Part shown: piece after piece, positions 46,307 through 55,042 of the stretch
How positions within the stretch are numbered: the stretch's first letter is position 1
How the letters are laid out: each line of letters begins with the position of its first letter
Assembly: GCA_964413275.1 (NCBI GenBank)
Contig: CAYPSO010000005.1
Coordinates: forward strand, 13,181-77,180
DNA: 64,000 nucleotides
From: JAABRE01 sp964413275
GTDB lineage: Bacteria; Cyanobacteriota; Cyanobacteriia; Cyanobacteriales; JAABRE01
Direction: 5' to 3'
The notes under the pieces: model-generated
Told to the model about the DNA's origin: nothing
Seen by the model: the letters and a program-made list of their open reading frames with translations, nothing else
The model's database searches: none
Program-made: the position numbers and the translations under genes

Positions 46307-47298
46307 TCTTCCCTCTCTTCCTCCTGACTACTTTGCACAGATTCAATCAGAGAGCGTACTTCAGCAGTTCCCTCAGAGGGTTCAAAAACAAAGGGAAATT
46401 TACCACTACTCAACATTCTTAAACCCAAAGGCATAATACTCAATAATCCTTGAATATCTCGTAAATAATTAGCTACTACAAATAAACCAAATTTACGTTC
46501 GTCAACCCAGCCTCCATCTTTCACCAAATTGACTAAAACCTTGCGATGACGAATCATACGACTATCATCCTGCTCTTTACGTTGCAGTATTTCCCCTTTA
46601 ATTTGGCTAATTTGCTCCATGGGTGCGACTTCCATAGGACATACCGCATCACACATAAAACAACGGGTACAACCCCAAACTCCGTTGATATTATGATAAT
46701 TTTCTAGTCTAATTTCCTTTTGATTATCGCGAGAATCAGCAATAATTCTTTGTGCTTTTGCTAACGCATGGGGACCTAAAAAATCGGGATTAACAAGTGC
46801 TGCATTACATTCAGAATAACAAGCACCACAGAGAATACAATTACCAGTTTGATCTAATTTTTCCCTTTCTTCTGGTGTTTGGAGAAATTCTTTTTCTGGA
46901 ATATTTCTACCCTTCGTACTAACATAAGGTTCTACTTTTTCGAGATTATTCCAAAAATTTTTCATATCAACAACTAAGTCTTTAATTACTGGCATATTTC
47001 CCAAAGGAGCAATAGTAATTTCTCCAGATGAAGCAGGCGAAATTTTTTCTAAACGACTTAACTCATTGCCAACATTTTCTTTACAAGCCAAAGCAGAACG
47101 ACCATTAATTCTCATTGCACAACTACCACAAATAGTATTGCGACAATTTTTTCTAAAAGCTAAACTTCCATCTAATTCCCATTTAATCCGATTCAAACAT
47201 TCAAGAATAGTATTTCCGGGTTGTACATCTAAAGTATAATTCTCTAATCTTGCCTCACCATTCTGCTCTTGTCTAATGACTTTAAAGGTAACTTCCAT
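46291..47298 (-). CDS. sdhB: Succinate dehydrogenase/fumarate reductase iron-sulfur subunit
   Basis: SdhB carries electrons from the flavoprotein subunit to quinone in the respiratory and thylakoid electron chains. The 335-residue protein has a ferredoxin-like domain with CRNTICGSCAMRING (2Fe-2S), and two further cysteine sets, CILCGACYSEC and CTRCFMCDAVCP, for the 4Fe-4S and 3Fe-4S clusters. It is longer than E. coli SdhB; the last 15 or so residues (QSSQEEEREERSKR) are encoded by repeat-derived purine-rich DNA shared with the left array region, so they are unlikely to matter to function. No other sdh gene adjoins it. Confidence 0.92.
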   Translation of the reverse strand: MEVTFKVIRQEQNGEARLENYTLDVQPGNTILECLNRIKWELDGSLAFRKNCRNTICGSCAMRINGRSALACKENVGNELSRLEKISPASSGEITIAPLGNMPVIKDLVVDMKNFWNNLEKVEPYVSTKGRNIPEKEFLQTPEEREKLDQTGNCILCGACYSECNAALVNPDFLGPHALAKAQRIIADSRDNQKEIRLENYHNINGVWGCTRCFMCDAVCPMEVAPMEQISQIKGEILQRKEQDDSRMIRHRKVLVNLVKDGGWVDERKFGLFVVANYLRDIQGLLSIMPLGLRMLSSGKFPFVFEPSEGTAEVRSLIESVQSSQEEEREERSKR

Positions 47299-47615
47299 AT
47301 TTACAAAATTTTATTTTTTTTTGTATTCATCTAAAATTTTAACTCCATTGGATGTGAACAGAAAATAAAAAAAACCTTGAATCCTAGACATATCCTCTTA
47401 GTCACTATAAACTACTTCTTGGAAAAAAAGTTATCTACTTACATTTAAGTTAGTTAACAAGAATCATTTTCTGAAAAAAAAACTAAGAATTGCAAATTTT
47501 TTTATCAATCTATGTTCATTTAAGGGTATATTTTAATAAGATAATATGCAGGCAAAAAAAAATAAAAGCCCCTTATTACACTTATTAGTAGATAAACAAG
47601 GAATCTTGTAAAATC
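47299..47615. other. Spacer between divergent sdhB and cyAbrB genes
   Basis: The 317-nt spacer is AT-rich and carries both promoters. I see no hairpin or coding signal other than short A runs near 47550-47570. The cyAbrB start is preceded by AAGGAATCTTGTAAAATC. Confidence 0.4.
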
Positions 47616-48005
47616 ATGAGTGAAAACGCAACTGTACCTTTAACAGGAAAAGCGCTACTTCAAAAAGTAAAAGAGTTATCAAACTTACCCCGTCGAGAAA
47701 CAGCTAAACGGTGTGGTTATTTTTCCACATCAAAAAACGGTCAAACTCGTGTTAATTTAACAGAATTTTATGACGCAGTTTTAGCTGCTAGGGGCGTTGC
47801 CTTAGATCCTGATGGTGTTAAAGATGGTCGTGGGCGTGAACCTACTTTTAAAGTTAGTGTCCACAAAAACGGTCAAATTGTGATTGGTTCAACTTATACT
47901 GCTGAAATGGGATTAAAACCCGGAGATGAGTTTGAAATTAAATTAGGTTATAAGCATATTCATCTTAAACAAATAGATTCCGATTTGGATTCTGAAGAAG
48001 AATAA
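47616..48005 (+). CDS. cyAbrB-type transcription regulator (Sll0359-like, clade A)
   Basis: cyAbrB proteins are global DNA-binding regulators of carbon, nitrogen and hydrogenase genes, present in nearly all cyanobacteria. The 129-residue protein has PLTGKALLQKVKELSNLPRR at the N-terminus, a CGYFS segment and a C-terminal AbrB-like domain (VSVHKNGQIVIGSTYTAEMG, then KPGDEFEIKLGYKHIHL). In most cyAbrB proteins the AbrB DNA-binding domain is at this end, unlike Bacillus AbrB. It matches Synechocystis Sll0359 better than Sll0822 in memory. A hairpin follows the stop, and it converges on the sigma-factor gene. Confidence 0.9.
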   Translation: MSENATVPLTGKALLQKVKELSNLPRRETAKRCGYFSTSKNGQTRVNLTEFYDAVLAARGVALDPDGVKDGRGREPTFKVSVHKNGQIVIGSTYTAEMGLKPGDEFEIKLGYKHIHLKQIDSDLDSEEE

Positions 48006-48026
48006 ATTACTCTTCTCCATCAAAAA

Positions 48027-48058
48027 AGCCCACCTAAAAATATTTTAATTGGTGGGCT
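48027..48058. terminator. Bidirectional terminator between cyAbrB and the sigma-factor gene
   Basis: AGCCCACC and GGTGGGCT make a perfect 8-bp stem across an AT-rich loop of 16 nt, in the 75-nt spacer between two convergent genes. A-runs lie on its left and T-rich sequence on its right. The GGTGGGC core is shared with the dispersed palindromic elements. Confidence 0.8.
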
Positions 48059-48080
48059 GTTTGTGATTGATTAATCTGCT

Positions 48081-49211
48081 CTAACGAATATATTCTTTAA
48101 GGATACTATTGCGATTAGGATGACGCAATTTGCGCAGTGCTTTTGCTTCTATTTGACGAATTCTTTCCCTAGTTACATTAAAAATTTGACCGATTTCTTC
48201 TAAGGTTTTCATGCGGCCATCATCTAAACCATATCTTAGTCTTAAAACATCTCTTTCTCTGGGACTGAGAGTATCAAGCACACTTTCTAAATCTTCTCTT
48301 AATAAACTCTTAGAAACTTGATCTTCTGGGGTTTCTCCATCAGCTTCAATAAAATCACCTAAACGGGAATCTTCTTCTTTACCAATGGGAGTTTCTAAAG
48401 AGATAGGTAATTGGGCCGATTTAGCAATAAATCGCAACTTTTCAATGGTCATTTCCATTTTAGTTGCGATTTCTTCTTCGGTGGGTTTTCGTCCCATTTC
48501 TTGGGATAATATTTTAGTAGTTTTTTTAATACGGGAAATAGTCTCATAAAGATGGACAGGTAAGCGAATTGTACGAGATTGATCTGCGATTGCCCTCGTA
48601 ATTGCTTGACGTATCCACCAAGTTGCATAGGTAGAAAATTTATAACCTTTTTCGTGATCGAATTTTTCGGCGGCACGAATTAAACCAAGAGAGCCTTCTT
48701 GAATTAAATCTTGAAAAGATAAACCTCGATTCATATATTTTTTAGCAATAGATACAACTAAACGGAGGTTAGATTGCACCATTTTATCTTTAGCTCTTCG
48801 ACCAATATAGAGGCGACGGCGAAAAGCTGGCAATTCCATATCTACAGTTTCAGCCCATTCTCTATCTGTGGGAATTCTGCCTAAATGCTCAATTAATTTT
48901 TCACGAATATTTTCGAGTTCTAATAATTCAGCAATTTGGCGAGCTAATTCTATTTCTTCTTCAGCACGTAAGAGTCTAATTCGACCGATTTCCTGTAAAT
49001 AAATCCTAATCGAATCCTCTGTATAGGGCTTTTTTTTGCTTTGAGCCTTCCGACGAGTAGCTGTTACTTTTTTAGTTTTTTTATCTCCAGTTAAATCTTC
49101 ATCTGAATCTTCATCGAAAGCTAGATTGTTATCTAATTCTAAATCAGAATCGTTTTCAACTTCTAATAAATTTACAGGTGTCTTATCAATAGTTGCGTTG
49201 GCTTGGGTCAT
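48081..49211 (-). CDS. sigA: RNA polymerase principal sigma factor, group 1 (SigA/RpoD)
   Basis: The 376-residue protein is a complete group-1 sigma factor. It has an acidic N-terminus followed by a lysine-rich linker, region 1.2 (DSIRIYLQEIGRIRLL), region 2 (MVQSNLRLVVSIAKKYMNRG, then YATWWIRQAITRAIADQSRT), region 3 (PVHLYETISRIKKTTKILS) and region 4 (GRMKTLEEIGQIFNVTRERI, then RQIEAKALRKLRHP). The N-terminus has more acidic residues than the group-2 factors, and the region 1.2 to 4 match is typical of cyanobacterial SigA. A 430-nt upstream spacer carries its promoter. Confidence 0.93.
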   Translation of the reverse strand: MTQANATIDKTPVNLLEVENDSDLELDNNLAFDEDSDEDLTGDKKTKKVTATRRKAQSKKKPYTEDSIRIYLQEIGRIRLLRAEEEIELARQIAELLELENIREKLIEHLGRIPTDREWAETVDMELPAFRRRLYIGRRAKDKMVQSNLRLVVSIAKKYMNRGLSFQDLIQEGSLGLIRAAEKFDHEKGYKFSTYATWWIRQAITRAIADQSRTIRLPVHLYETISRIKKTTKILSQEMGRKPTEEEIATKMEMTIEKLRFIAKSAQLPISLETPIGKEEDSRLGDFIEADGETPEDQVSKSLLREDLESVLDTLSPRERDVLRLRYGLDDGRMKTLEEIGQIFNVTRERIRQIEAKALRKLRHPNRNSILKEYIR

Positions 49212-49641
49212 GCCTTTTTCCTCTTGCTCCTTAAATGCAGAATAATTGTAATGGATAAATTTAGTGTTAGTCAGTCTAACAAGGGAAAGGAATTCACATC
49301 AATATTCAAGCCTCACTAAGCCTTTAATTAATCGTTATCATTCCTCAAAATTCACACCATCAAACTAAAGTTCGATCGAAATTCCGATAACAGGGCTTTT
49401 TCAGCAGGAATATTGAAACTTTTTCGATTGTAGCCTTAAATAAATAAAATTAGTTAAGACTATAAATTAATTCGTTTCACGTCTTCCCAATTAGGAAAGA
49501 ATTTCTTAAATTATCAATATAGTACATAATGAATGTAGCTAATAATAGATACCTGACAACTACGTTAACAAAATATTTGGAAATAGGGGAGTGTTTTTGG
49601 AAAAAAAATAAAATTTTTTACAAAAAGATACTAATTAGGTT
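49212..49641. other. Upstream region of the sigma-factor gene
   Basis: The 430-nt AT-rich spacer has no coding signal. A weak palindrome-like TTCGATCGAA variant lies near 49370. It probably contains the sigA promoters and the 3' region of nothing else, as the next gene is transcribed in the same direction and ends at 49642's far side. Confidence 0.35.
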
Positions 49642-50406
49642 TTAATGCTCATAGTGATAACCACTAGAAGAAGCAATATTTTCAAGGGGAATATCTAAAG
49701 GTTGCTCCAAAACTGTCAACTCTTGAGGATTCCACTTATTTAATGCTTCCCAGATAGCATCTTGAATAATTAATTCCTCCTCAGTAGCAAGCATTATACG
49801 TAAGTATTGTAATAATTGGTAATATTGATTTTTACTTAAAGTTTTTTCGTTTAACAAATTAGCTAGTTTTCTTACAGCAATTAGTCTTTTTAGAGGAATA
49901 ATATCGGTTAAATCTTGTAACATTTCTTCAAATTTGATTTGGCGATCGTATTTTTTAAATGTTAAAAATTGCCAAGAAACCAAACCCAAAGTCAGCATAG
50001 TAGCTAAACCTTGTAAAATACCACCGACTGCCAGCCAGCGATTTTCCGAATTAGCCCAAATAGAAGCAGCCGTATAGGTAATTAAAGCCCCTATCCCACC
50101 GCTACCCACAGCAATGGTTAAATGACGATGTTGCCCAGTAAAAAAACGTTTTAATCTTAATAGATAAGATTGGTAATTAATATTTTGTAACCAATAAACC
50201 AATAACATTAAACTAATTCCAGCCACTGTAGCTAAAAACAGTTTCCAATTCCATAGCCAGATAATGACAACACTCAGCACACTGACTAGCCAACTAGCCA
50301 TCTTTTTTATTTGTCTAGAATTCGGATTAAAAAGAAAACGCTTTTGATACTTAGTCCTGATTCTTAACCTATTAAATTGCTTCCACCAAAGTAATACTTG
50401 TGACAC
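49642..50406 (-). CDS. Membrane protein of unknown function
   Basis: I do not recognise the family. The 254-residue protein begins with a basic segment (about 1-35), then two adjacent membrane helices (about 37-72: SWLVSVLSVVIIWLWNW, LATVAGISLMLLVYWL). A further pair follows at about 98-150 (AVGSGGIGALITYTAASI and AVGGILQGLATMLTLGLVS). The last 100 residues form a soluble helical domain (IIPLKRLIAVRKLANLL, YYQLLQYLRIMLATEE) that resembles an armadillo-like repeat. It is transcribed towards the sigma-factor gene. Confidence 0.7.
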   Translation of the reverse strand: MSQVLLWWKQFNRLRIRTKYQKRFLFNPNSRQIKKMASWLVSVLSVVIIWLWNWKLFLATVAGISLMLLVYWLQNINYQSYLLRLKRFFTGQHRHLTIAVGSGGIGALITYTAASIWANSENRWLAVGGILQGLATMLTLGLVSWQFLTFKKYDRQIKFEEMLQDLTDIIPLKRLIAVRKLANLLNEKTLSKNQYYQLLQYLRIMLATEEELIIQDAIWEALNKWNPQELTVLEQPLDIPLENIASSSGYHYEH

Positions 50407-50741
50407 AAAGTTTTCCCTACTTACTCAAAGCAGTTAGCTATTAGCCGTGAATTATTAATTATTCGTTTCTCACTGATAACTGATAGCTAACTACATAATT
50501 CTTATAAACAAATTTTTTGTTAACCTCCAATACAGGATAAACGAAATTCAGCTAAGTTGAAAACATTTCTTGAAAAATTATTTTTATCCCGGCAGAAAAA
50601 CCTATGAAAATTAAGCTGAAACCTTGAGTAATGGCAAAACCAGTACTTTTAATAGCGGAATACCAATTAATTTTTTTCTGGGAAGTGATTTAGCTGAATA
50701 AAAAATTTTACCATTTTTACTTGATTATTTACTGATATTAT
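50407..50741. other. Intergenic region without clear features
   Basis: This 335-nt AT-rich spacer has scattered short heptamer-like TTAGCTA/ATAGCTAA strings (near 50430 and 50480), but no hairpin, tRNA or ORF that I can support. Confidence 0.4.
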
Positions 50742-51836
50742 CTATTCTATTTGTATTATTTCATGGGTTATCTTTATTTCTCCAGTAACTTCATTAAGTT
50801 TTACATTTTCTTGAATAACAACGTTATATCTTCTATTCATTAGCTCTAAACTTTTACCTTGTTCCTTAAATTCCTCAATTAACTCTGTGGATATATAACC
50901 TTTTCTTCTTTCTCCTGTTTTAGTTTCAAAGATAAAATCGCGTTCATTTTTATTTTTTCCTAATCCAGCTTGTATAAATTGCCCTTGTTCCTGAATTTGA
51001 TGGGGGTTTTCTTCTTCTTCTTTACTTAAAGCATCTTCTACTTCTAATACTTTAGAATATGAAAGTCTAGCTATCTCTTCTTTTTCCATTCCTAGAGAAC
51101 CCCAATCAAAAATAAAGTCTGATTCTAAAGTTTTTAGACTTTGTATAAAAACTCTAAAAGTTCGTGATATTTCCTTTTCTAAAGAACTTATATATTGTCT
51201 AAAAGTGCTTATACTTTCCTCGCCACTTATTCTTAATAAACGGATAAAAGATTCACTGACTGTCTTAGAAAGACAATTATTTTCTATATCTAACTGTCTT
51301 TGATTTCCAAATCCTAGTCTAAAACCAAAAGAACCGTGAAATGTACTCAAAACTGATATTTCTAGCTCTGATTTTCCCGTTTTTTCTGTTTGCTTTAAAG
51401 GTCTTCCTAATCCCGATACACCACCAAGAGCAAATAAATGTTTCTGAATAGTTTTTAAAACTTTTCCAAAATTCTCTGCGTTAATCTCATATTTATTTTT
51501 TTCATAAACAGATTTTAAAACTATTTCTATAATTTCTCTTCCTTCATTAGAAGCTATTTTGGAAGTATTTTTCAAAGCATCAAAAATCTCATAGCTAGGT
51601 CTTTTTTCAATATTATGTAATATATATATTACTTCTAGCATTCTTGCTTCAAAATCAGAATAGTTTTTATCAAGAGGTAATAATAATTCAATATCTTTTT
51701 CTTGTAACATCCAAGTTGAGGCGAAACCTTCTATCTCTCCAGTTTTTTTCCAGCCTTGATTTAAAAGATAAAGGTCTGTCTTTACAGTGGAGATGTCTGA
51801 TAATAAAGTTTTATCCAAGTTCTTAGTGTTGATCAT
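50742..51836 (-). CDS. Uncharacterised protein partnered with a DUF4365 protein
   Basis: I do not recognise this 364-residue soluble protein. The first 120 residues are helical (NYSDFEARMLEVIYILHNIE, RPSYEIFDALKN). A central Gly-rich stretch (LFALGGVSGLGRPL) precedes STFHGSFGFRLGFGNQR, and a long helix-rich region follows (residues about 190-270). The last 80 residues read ERDFIFETKTGERRKGYIST and look like a small beta domain. Its start overlaps the upstream DUF4365 gene by 14 nt, which indicates coupled translation and a shared role. Confidence 0.68.
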   Translation of the reverse strand: MINTKNLDKTLLSDISTVKTDLYLLNQGWKKTGEIEGFASTWMLQEKDIELLLPLDKNYSDFEARMLEVIYILHNIEKRPSYEIFDALKNTSKIASNEGREIIEIVLKSVYEKNKYEINAENFGKVLKTIQKHLFALGGVSGLGRPLKQTEKTGKSELEISVLSTFHGSFGFRLGFGNQRQLDIENNCLSKTVSESFIRLLRISGEESISTFRQYISSLEKEISRTFRVFIQSLKTLESDFIFDWGSLGMEKEEIARLSYSKVLEVEDALSKEEEENPHQIQEQGQFIQAGLGKNKNERDFIFETKTGERRKGYISTELIEEFKEQGKSLELMNRRYNVVIQENVKLNEVTGEIKITHEIIQIE

Positions 51837-52365
51837 TGTTCTGATTCTTAATCTTTTGAATTAGGTCATATCTATCCTTGGATTCTTGTTCTAGTAAATG
51901 TAATAAAGTTTGATCGCTGATTATATTCTTTTTTGGTATATCTATTGTTATAGTATCGTCGTTCTCTGTTTTTGGATAGCCTTTTAAACATATCCAGTAA
52001 CCACATTTTCTTAACATTATTCTATCATTCTCTACCACTAGCCATTTTTCTAAACTTTCAGGAACTATGACTACAATCAATATCGTTTTTGCGTAATTAT
52101 ACTCATATCTTAATTTATTGTATGCTTCTACTTTTAATTTGAACTTAACAACATTCTCTTTTTCAATATCTTGTGACGTACACTTAACCTGTACATCCAG
52201 TCTTGGAGCGTAAATTTTATTAATTTTTTTTGTTCCTATAATAATTACATCTATACCTATGTTATCTATAGCTCTACCTGTTTTTTCAAGTGCTAATCCA
52301 TTAGTGGCACAGAGTAATTGGAGGTATCCATAACTAAACTCCTCTTTTTTCGTATTTAAGTCCAT
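51823..52365 (-). CDS. DUF4365-domain protein, probable PD-(D/E)XK-like nuclease fold
   Basis: The 180-residue protein opens with KEEFSYGYLQLLCATNGLAL, then GRAIDNIGIDVIIIG, and RLDVQVKCTS. The order Glu...Asp...Asp-Val-Gln-Val-Lys fits a PD-(D/E)XK nuclease core, and the whole matches the DUF4365 family as I remember it. Members occur in varied contexts, and a role in DNA cleavage is suspected rather than shown. It is followed, with a 14-nt overlap, by the uncharacterised 364-residue gene. The strong terminator upstream at 52533-52572 isolates the pair from the pentapeptide gene, so the two form a cassette. Confidence 0.72.
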   Translation of the reverse strand: MDLNTKKEEFSYGYLQLLCATNGLALEKTGRAIDNIGIDVIIIGTKKINKIYAPRLDVQVKCTSQDIEKENVVKFKLKVEAYNKLRYEYNYAKTILIVVIVPESLEKWLVVENDRIMLRKCGYWICLKGYPKTENDDTITIDIPKKNIISDQTLLHLLEQESKDRYDLIQKIKNQNNDQH

Positions 52366-52532
52366 TCTGAGATTTGGTTACAAAATATATTTTTTTATGA
52401 GAGTATAGTTTTTTTGTTACTATGACAATTATTACGACTTATATGATTTATTGGCTATTTCTATTTACTTAGTAAATTAAGAGAAAACTATTATTTTAAA
52501 ATAAAGATATTAAACTTTGAATAAATTATGCT

Positions 52533-52572
52533 TTTTTTCTGTGGGGGCGACAAGTCACCCCCACAGAAAAAA
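52533..52572. terminator. Strong symmetric terminator
   Basis: TTTTTTCTGTGGGGG and CCCCCACAGAAAAAA make a perfect 15-bp stem with an inner GA/TC pair region and the loop CAAG. On the minus strand it follows the pentapeptide gene by 56 nt and ends in a U-run. It separates that operon from the DUF4365 cassette. Confidence 0.88.
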
Positions 52573-52628
52573 TCTTGAGACTATTTCGAGCCACCAAAAT
52601 ACAACACATAAGGAAGTTTCTTGGGGCA

Positions 52629-53258
52629 TTATTCTAAAGAAGTTCCTAAAACACAAACTCGCTCTAAATTAACTCCCGTTAAATTAGCCATTTCTAATTC
52701 AGCACAAAGCAAATTAGCACCCGTTAAATTAGCACCTGCTAAATTAGCTCCTCGTAAATCTGTTTCTTCTAAATTAGCTTCAGTTAAACTAGCACCTTGT
52801 AAATCAGCTTGAGCTAAATTTGCTCCTTTTAAATTAGCACTATTCAAATTCACACCCCGTAAATCTGCCCCTCGCAAATCAACTCCCTGTAAATTAACTC
52901 CTGTTAAATTCGCTCCACTTAAAAAAGCCCCTGCTAAAGAAGCTTTGACTAATTTTGCCCCCATCAAATTAGCACCCCGTAGATTAGCACCTCTAACATC
53001 TGCATTACTTAAATCTGCTTGCATCAAATTAGCACCCAACAAATTCCCTCGCAAATCACTATGACTTAAATTAGCCCCTAATAAATTAGCACCGTCTAGC
53101 CTTGCCCCTTTTAAATTAGCCTGGGAAAAATCAGCCCCGGTTAAATTAGCTCCTGCTAAATTGGCTTTTTCTAATTGACTACCGACAAAACTTTCATCTT
53201 CTAAATTTAATCCTGCTAGTTGTTTTTCTTTACCCTCAATAATTGCGCCAATTTCCAT
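52629..53258 (-). CDS. Pentapeptide-repeat protein
   Basis: The 209-residue protein is made almost entirely of A(D/N)LXX repeats (ANLAGANLTGADFSQANLKG onwards, about 30 pentads), which fold as a right-handed quadrilateral beta helix. Its start MEIGAIIEGKEKQLAGLNLE has no signal peptide, so it is cytosolic. I chose the ATG at 53258 because AAGGAG lies seven bases before it. It follows the DICT-domain gene by 16 nt in the same operon. The function of such cyanobacterial proteins is mostly unknown. Confidence 0.92.
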   Translation of the reverse strand: MEIGAIIEGKEKQLAGLNLEDESFVGSQLEKANLAGANLTGADFSQANLKGARLDGANLLGANLSHSDLRGNLLGANLMQADLSNADVRGANLRGANLMGAKLVKASLAGAFLSGANLTGVNLQGVDLRGADLRGVNLNSANLKGANLAQADLQGASLTEANLEETDLRGANLAGANLTGANLLCAELEMANLTGVNLERVCVLGTSLE

Positions 53259-53274
53259 TAAATTCTCCTTATCT

Positions 53275-54606
53275 TTAATTTTCATCAATTAACCACATCC
53301 CCGCAGCAATTTTCGGTTGACTGACAGGAATATTCATACCTTGCTGCATGGCCAAAACTAATAAACCTAAACCCTCTACTAATTTAGGATCGAAAATTTT
53401 TCCTGCTTGTTGTTGACAACTATTAAAAGCCTCATTCAAAGGATTTTCTCTATGTTGATATGCTCGAAGACACTTTTGAAAATTGGCCATTAAAGCTAAA
53501 ATTCTCGATTCTAGGGGAATATTATCATAAGCTAACCCATCAGGAAAACCCGAACCATCCCAAGATTCATACTGATGGGAGATGATGTTAACCACAGCTT
53601 GTAACTGGGGCATAATTCTTAAAACGGAAGCTTTAGGCAATGATTCCTGTTGTGCTATAGTTTTCTGTTGCACTTCAGATTTTAATTCCTCTATCTGAAT
53701 CATGCCTGATAATGCTTCCACTCGATGCAGTAAACTAGCCAAACGCAATCTTTTAATTTGCCATGCAGGTAAATCTAATAATTGCCCCATTGCTTCGGAT
53801 AAAGCAGCTACTTCCATTGCTCCATTGGGATTATTTACATCTGTTTGCTCTCGTAATTCAGCCATTCTTAGAAAAGCTTGCATCTCATTGGAGATTAAGT
53901 TATCGTCTAAAGCTTGAGAAAATAAACTATGTTCTGAATCTGATAAGTTTTCGTGACTGTTTTGTAAATAATTGACCACTTTAGATACTACTTTGGCAGT
54001 ATCATCTTTTTGATGATTGCCTGATTCTGCTTGAATTTGTTGTAATTGGGTATTTAATTTTTGTTCTAATTGTCCATCGTATTCAGCAATATGAGATATT
54101 GCTAACTTCACTGTTTCTTCAACTAATTCTGGCTCAAATGTCCAAAAACCATAAAATTTTCGCTCTAAATCCTGCTCAGGTTGACCTTGACTACCATAAT
54201 CTGCTTCTGATAATTCCTGACATAAAACCATCGCCGTATAAGTTGGTGAGAAAATGATTAAATGCCACTCTTGAGCTACTGGGTCTTGGGGTGTTAGATT
54301 AACTAAAGCAACATTTTCTTTTTTGCTAGTAGGATGTTCGGCAAAACCACCATCGGGTGCCGCCATAATTACTACTTGTTCTGATTTATCGGCTATTTCT
54401 TCATAACGCTCTGCTTCTTGTAAATACCACTTACCCCGTTGAAAAGCCGCAATTATGATTGGTGGAGCTTGGGATTCTAAAATAAAATCTTCTAAAGCAT
54501 GACACAGAGCAACAAGGGTATTTTTATAGTAAACTCCTAAATTTAAAGGTTTTTTACTATTCCTATGGTTTGTTGTTAATTGTTGTAATATTGAGCCTTC
54601 AAGCAT
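53275..54606 (-). CDS. DICT-domain regulator with HD-GYP-like C-terminal domain
   Basis: The 443-residue protein has an N-terminal DICT sensory domain (about 20-190), typical of cyanobacterial light-linked regulators. After a linker, the C-terminal half reads RLASLLHRVEALSG and VNIISHQYESWDGSGFPDGL followed by ESRILALMANFQ, an HD-GYP-like arrangement. The HD motif (LLHD-G) appears as LLHRVE and the GYP motif as GFP, so c-di-GMP hydrolysis is doubtful. It may bind rather than cleave its ligand. The pentapeptide-repeat gene follows 16 nt downstream. Confidence 0.78.
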   Translation of the reverse strand: MLEGSILQQLTTNHRNSKKPLNLGVYYKNTLVALCHALEDFILESQAPPIIIAAFQRGKWYLQEAERYEEIADKSEQVVIMAAPDGGFAEHPTSKKENVALVNLTPQDPVAQEWHLIIFSPTYTAMVLCQELSEADYGSQGQPEQDLERKFYGFWTFEPELVEETVKLAISHIAEYDGQLEQKLNTQLQQIQAESGNHQKDDTAKVVSKVVNYLQNSHENLSDSEHSLFSQALDDNLISNEMQAFLRMAELREQTDVNNPNGAMEVAALSEAMGQLLDLPAWQIKRLRLASLLHRVEALSGMIQIEELKSEVQQKTIAQQESLPKASVLRIMPQLQAVVNIISHQYESWDGSGFPDGLAYDNIPLESRILALMANFQKCLRAYQHRENPLNEAFNSCQQQAGKIFDPKLVEGLGLLVLAMQQGMNIPVSQPKIAAGMWLIDEN

Positions 54607-54665
54607 AACAAAATGATAAATTATAAATATTGAATTTGGTAAATTGTCGATTGTTCTTTTGAGTG

Positions 54666-55040
54666 TTAGATAACTTTACTATACTGAATACGAAATCTTC
54701 TAACGGTCTGATTTTCACTCTCTAAGTAATCTTCAAAAGTAATTTTGTTTAAACCCAATTCCTCAAAAAAAGATAATTCCTTTTTTGTTAAAGGATAAGG
54801 TAAATTTTTAATCTCTTCTTCTACTTCACGCCCCCTACAGATAATTAATAATATTCCTTTGCCCTGAATTTGATTAATTTTTAACGACTCAGTAAGATTG
54901 TTATGATTGACTGTTAAATCTGCCCAAGGAATTTGCTGACTATCCCCCTTAGCTTGAGAGTACAACTCTTCAAACCATCCTGTCGGATTGTTTTCTTGAA
55001 TAAATTTATCTGCCAATTCTTGAACTTTCAATCTGTTCAT
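54666..55040 (-). pseudogene. Class I SAM methyltransferase with internal deletion
   Basis: The 124-residue product joins MNRLKVQELADKFIQENNPT and WFEELYSQAKGDSQQIPWAD, the start of a cyanobacterial SAM-dependent methyltransferase family, directly to GILLIICRGREVEEE and LTKKELSFFEELGLNKITFE, its end. As I recall the family, about 90 residues between a GKG and a GTLLIICRGR site, including the SAM-binding core, are missing. The frame is kept. The gene lies two bases after the radical SAM gene, which may still allow translation. It could be a remnant or a short protein with another function. Confidence 0.65.
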
Positions 55041-55042
55041 TT

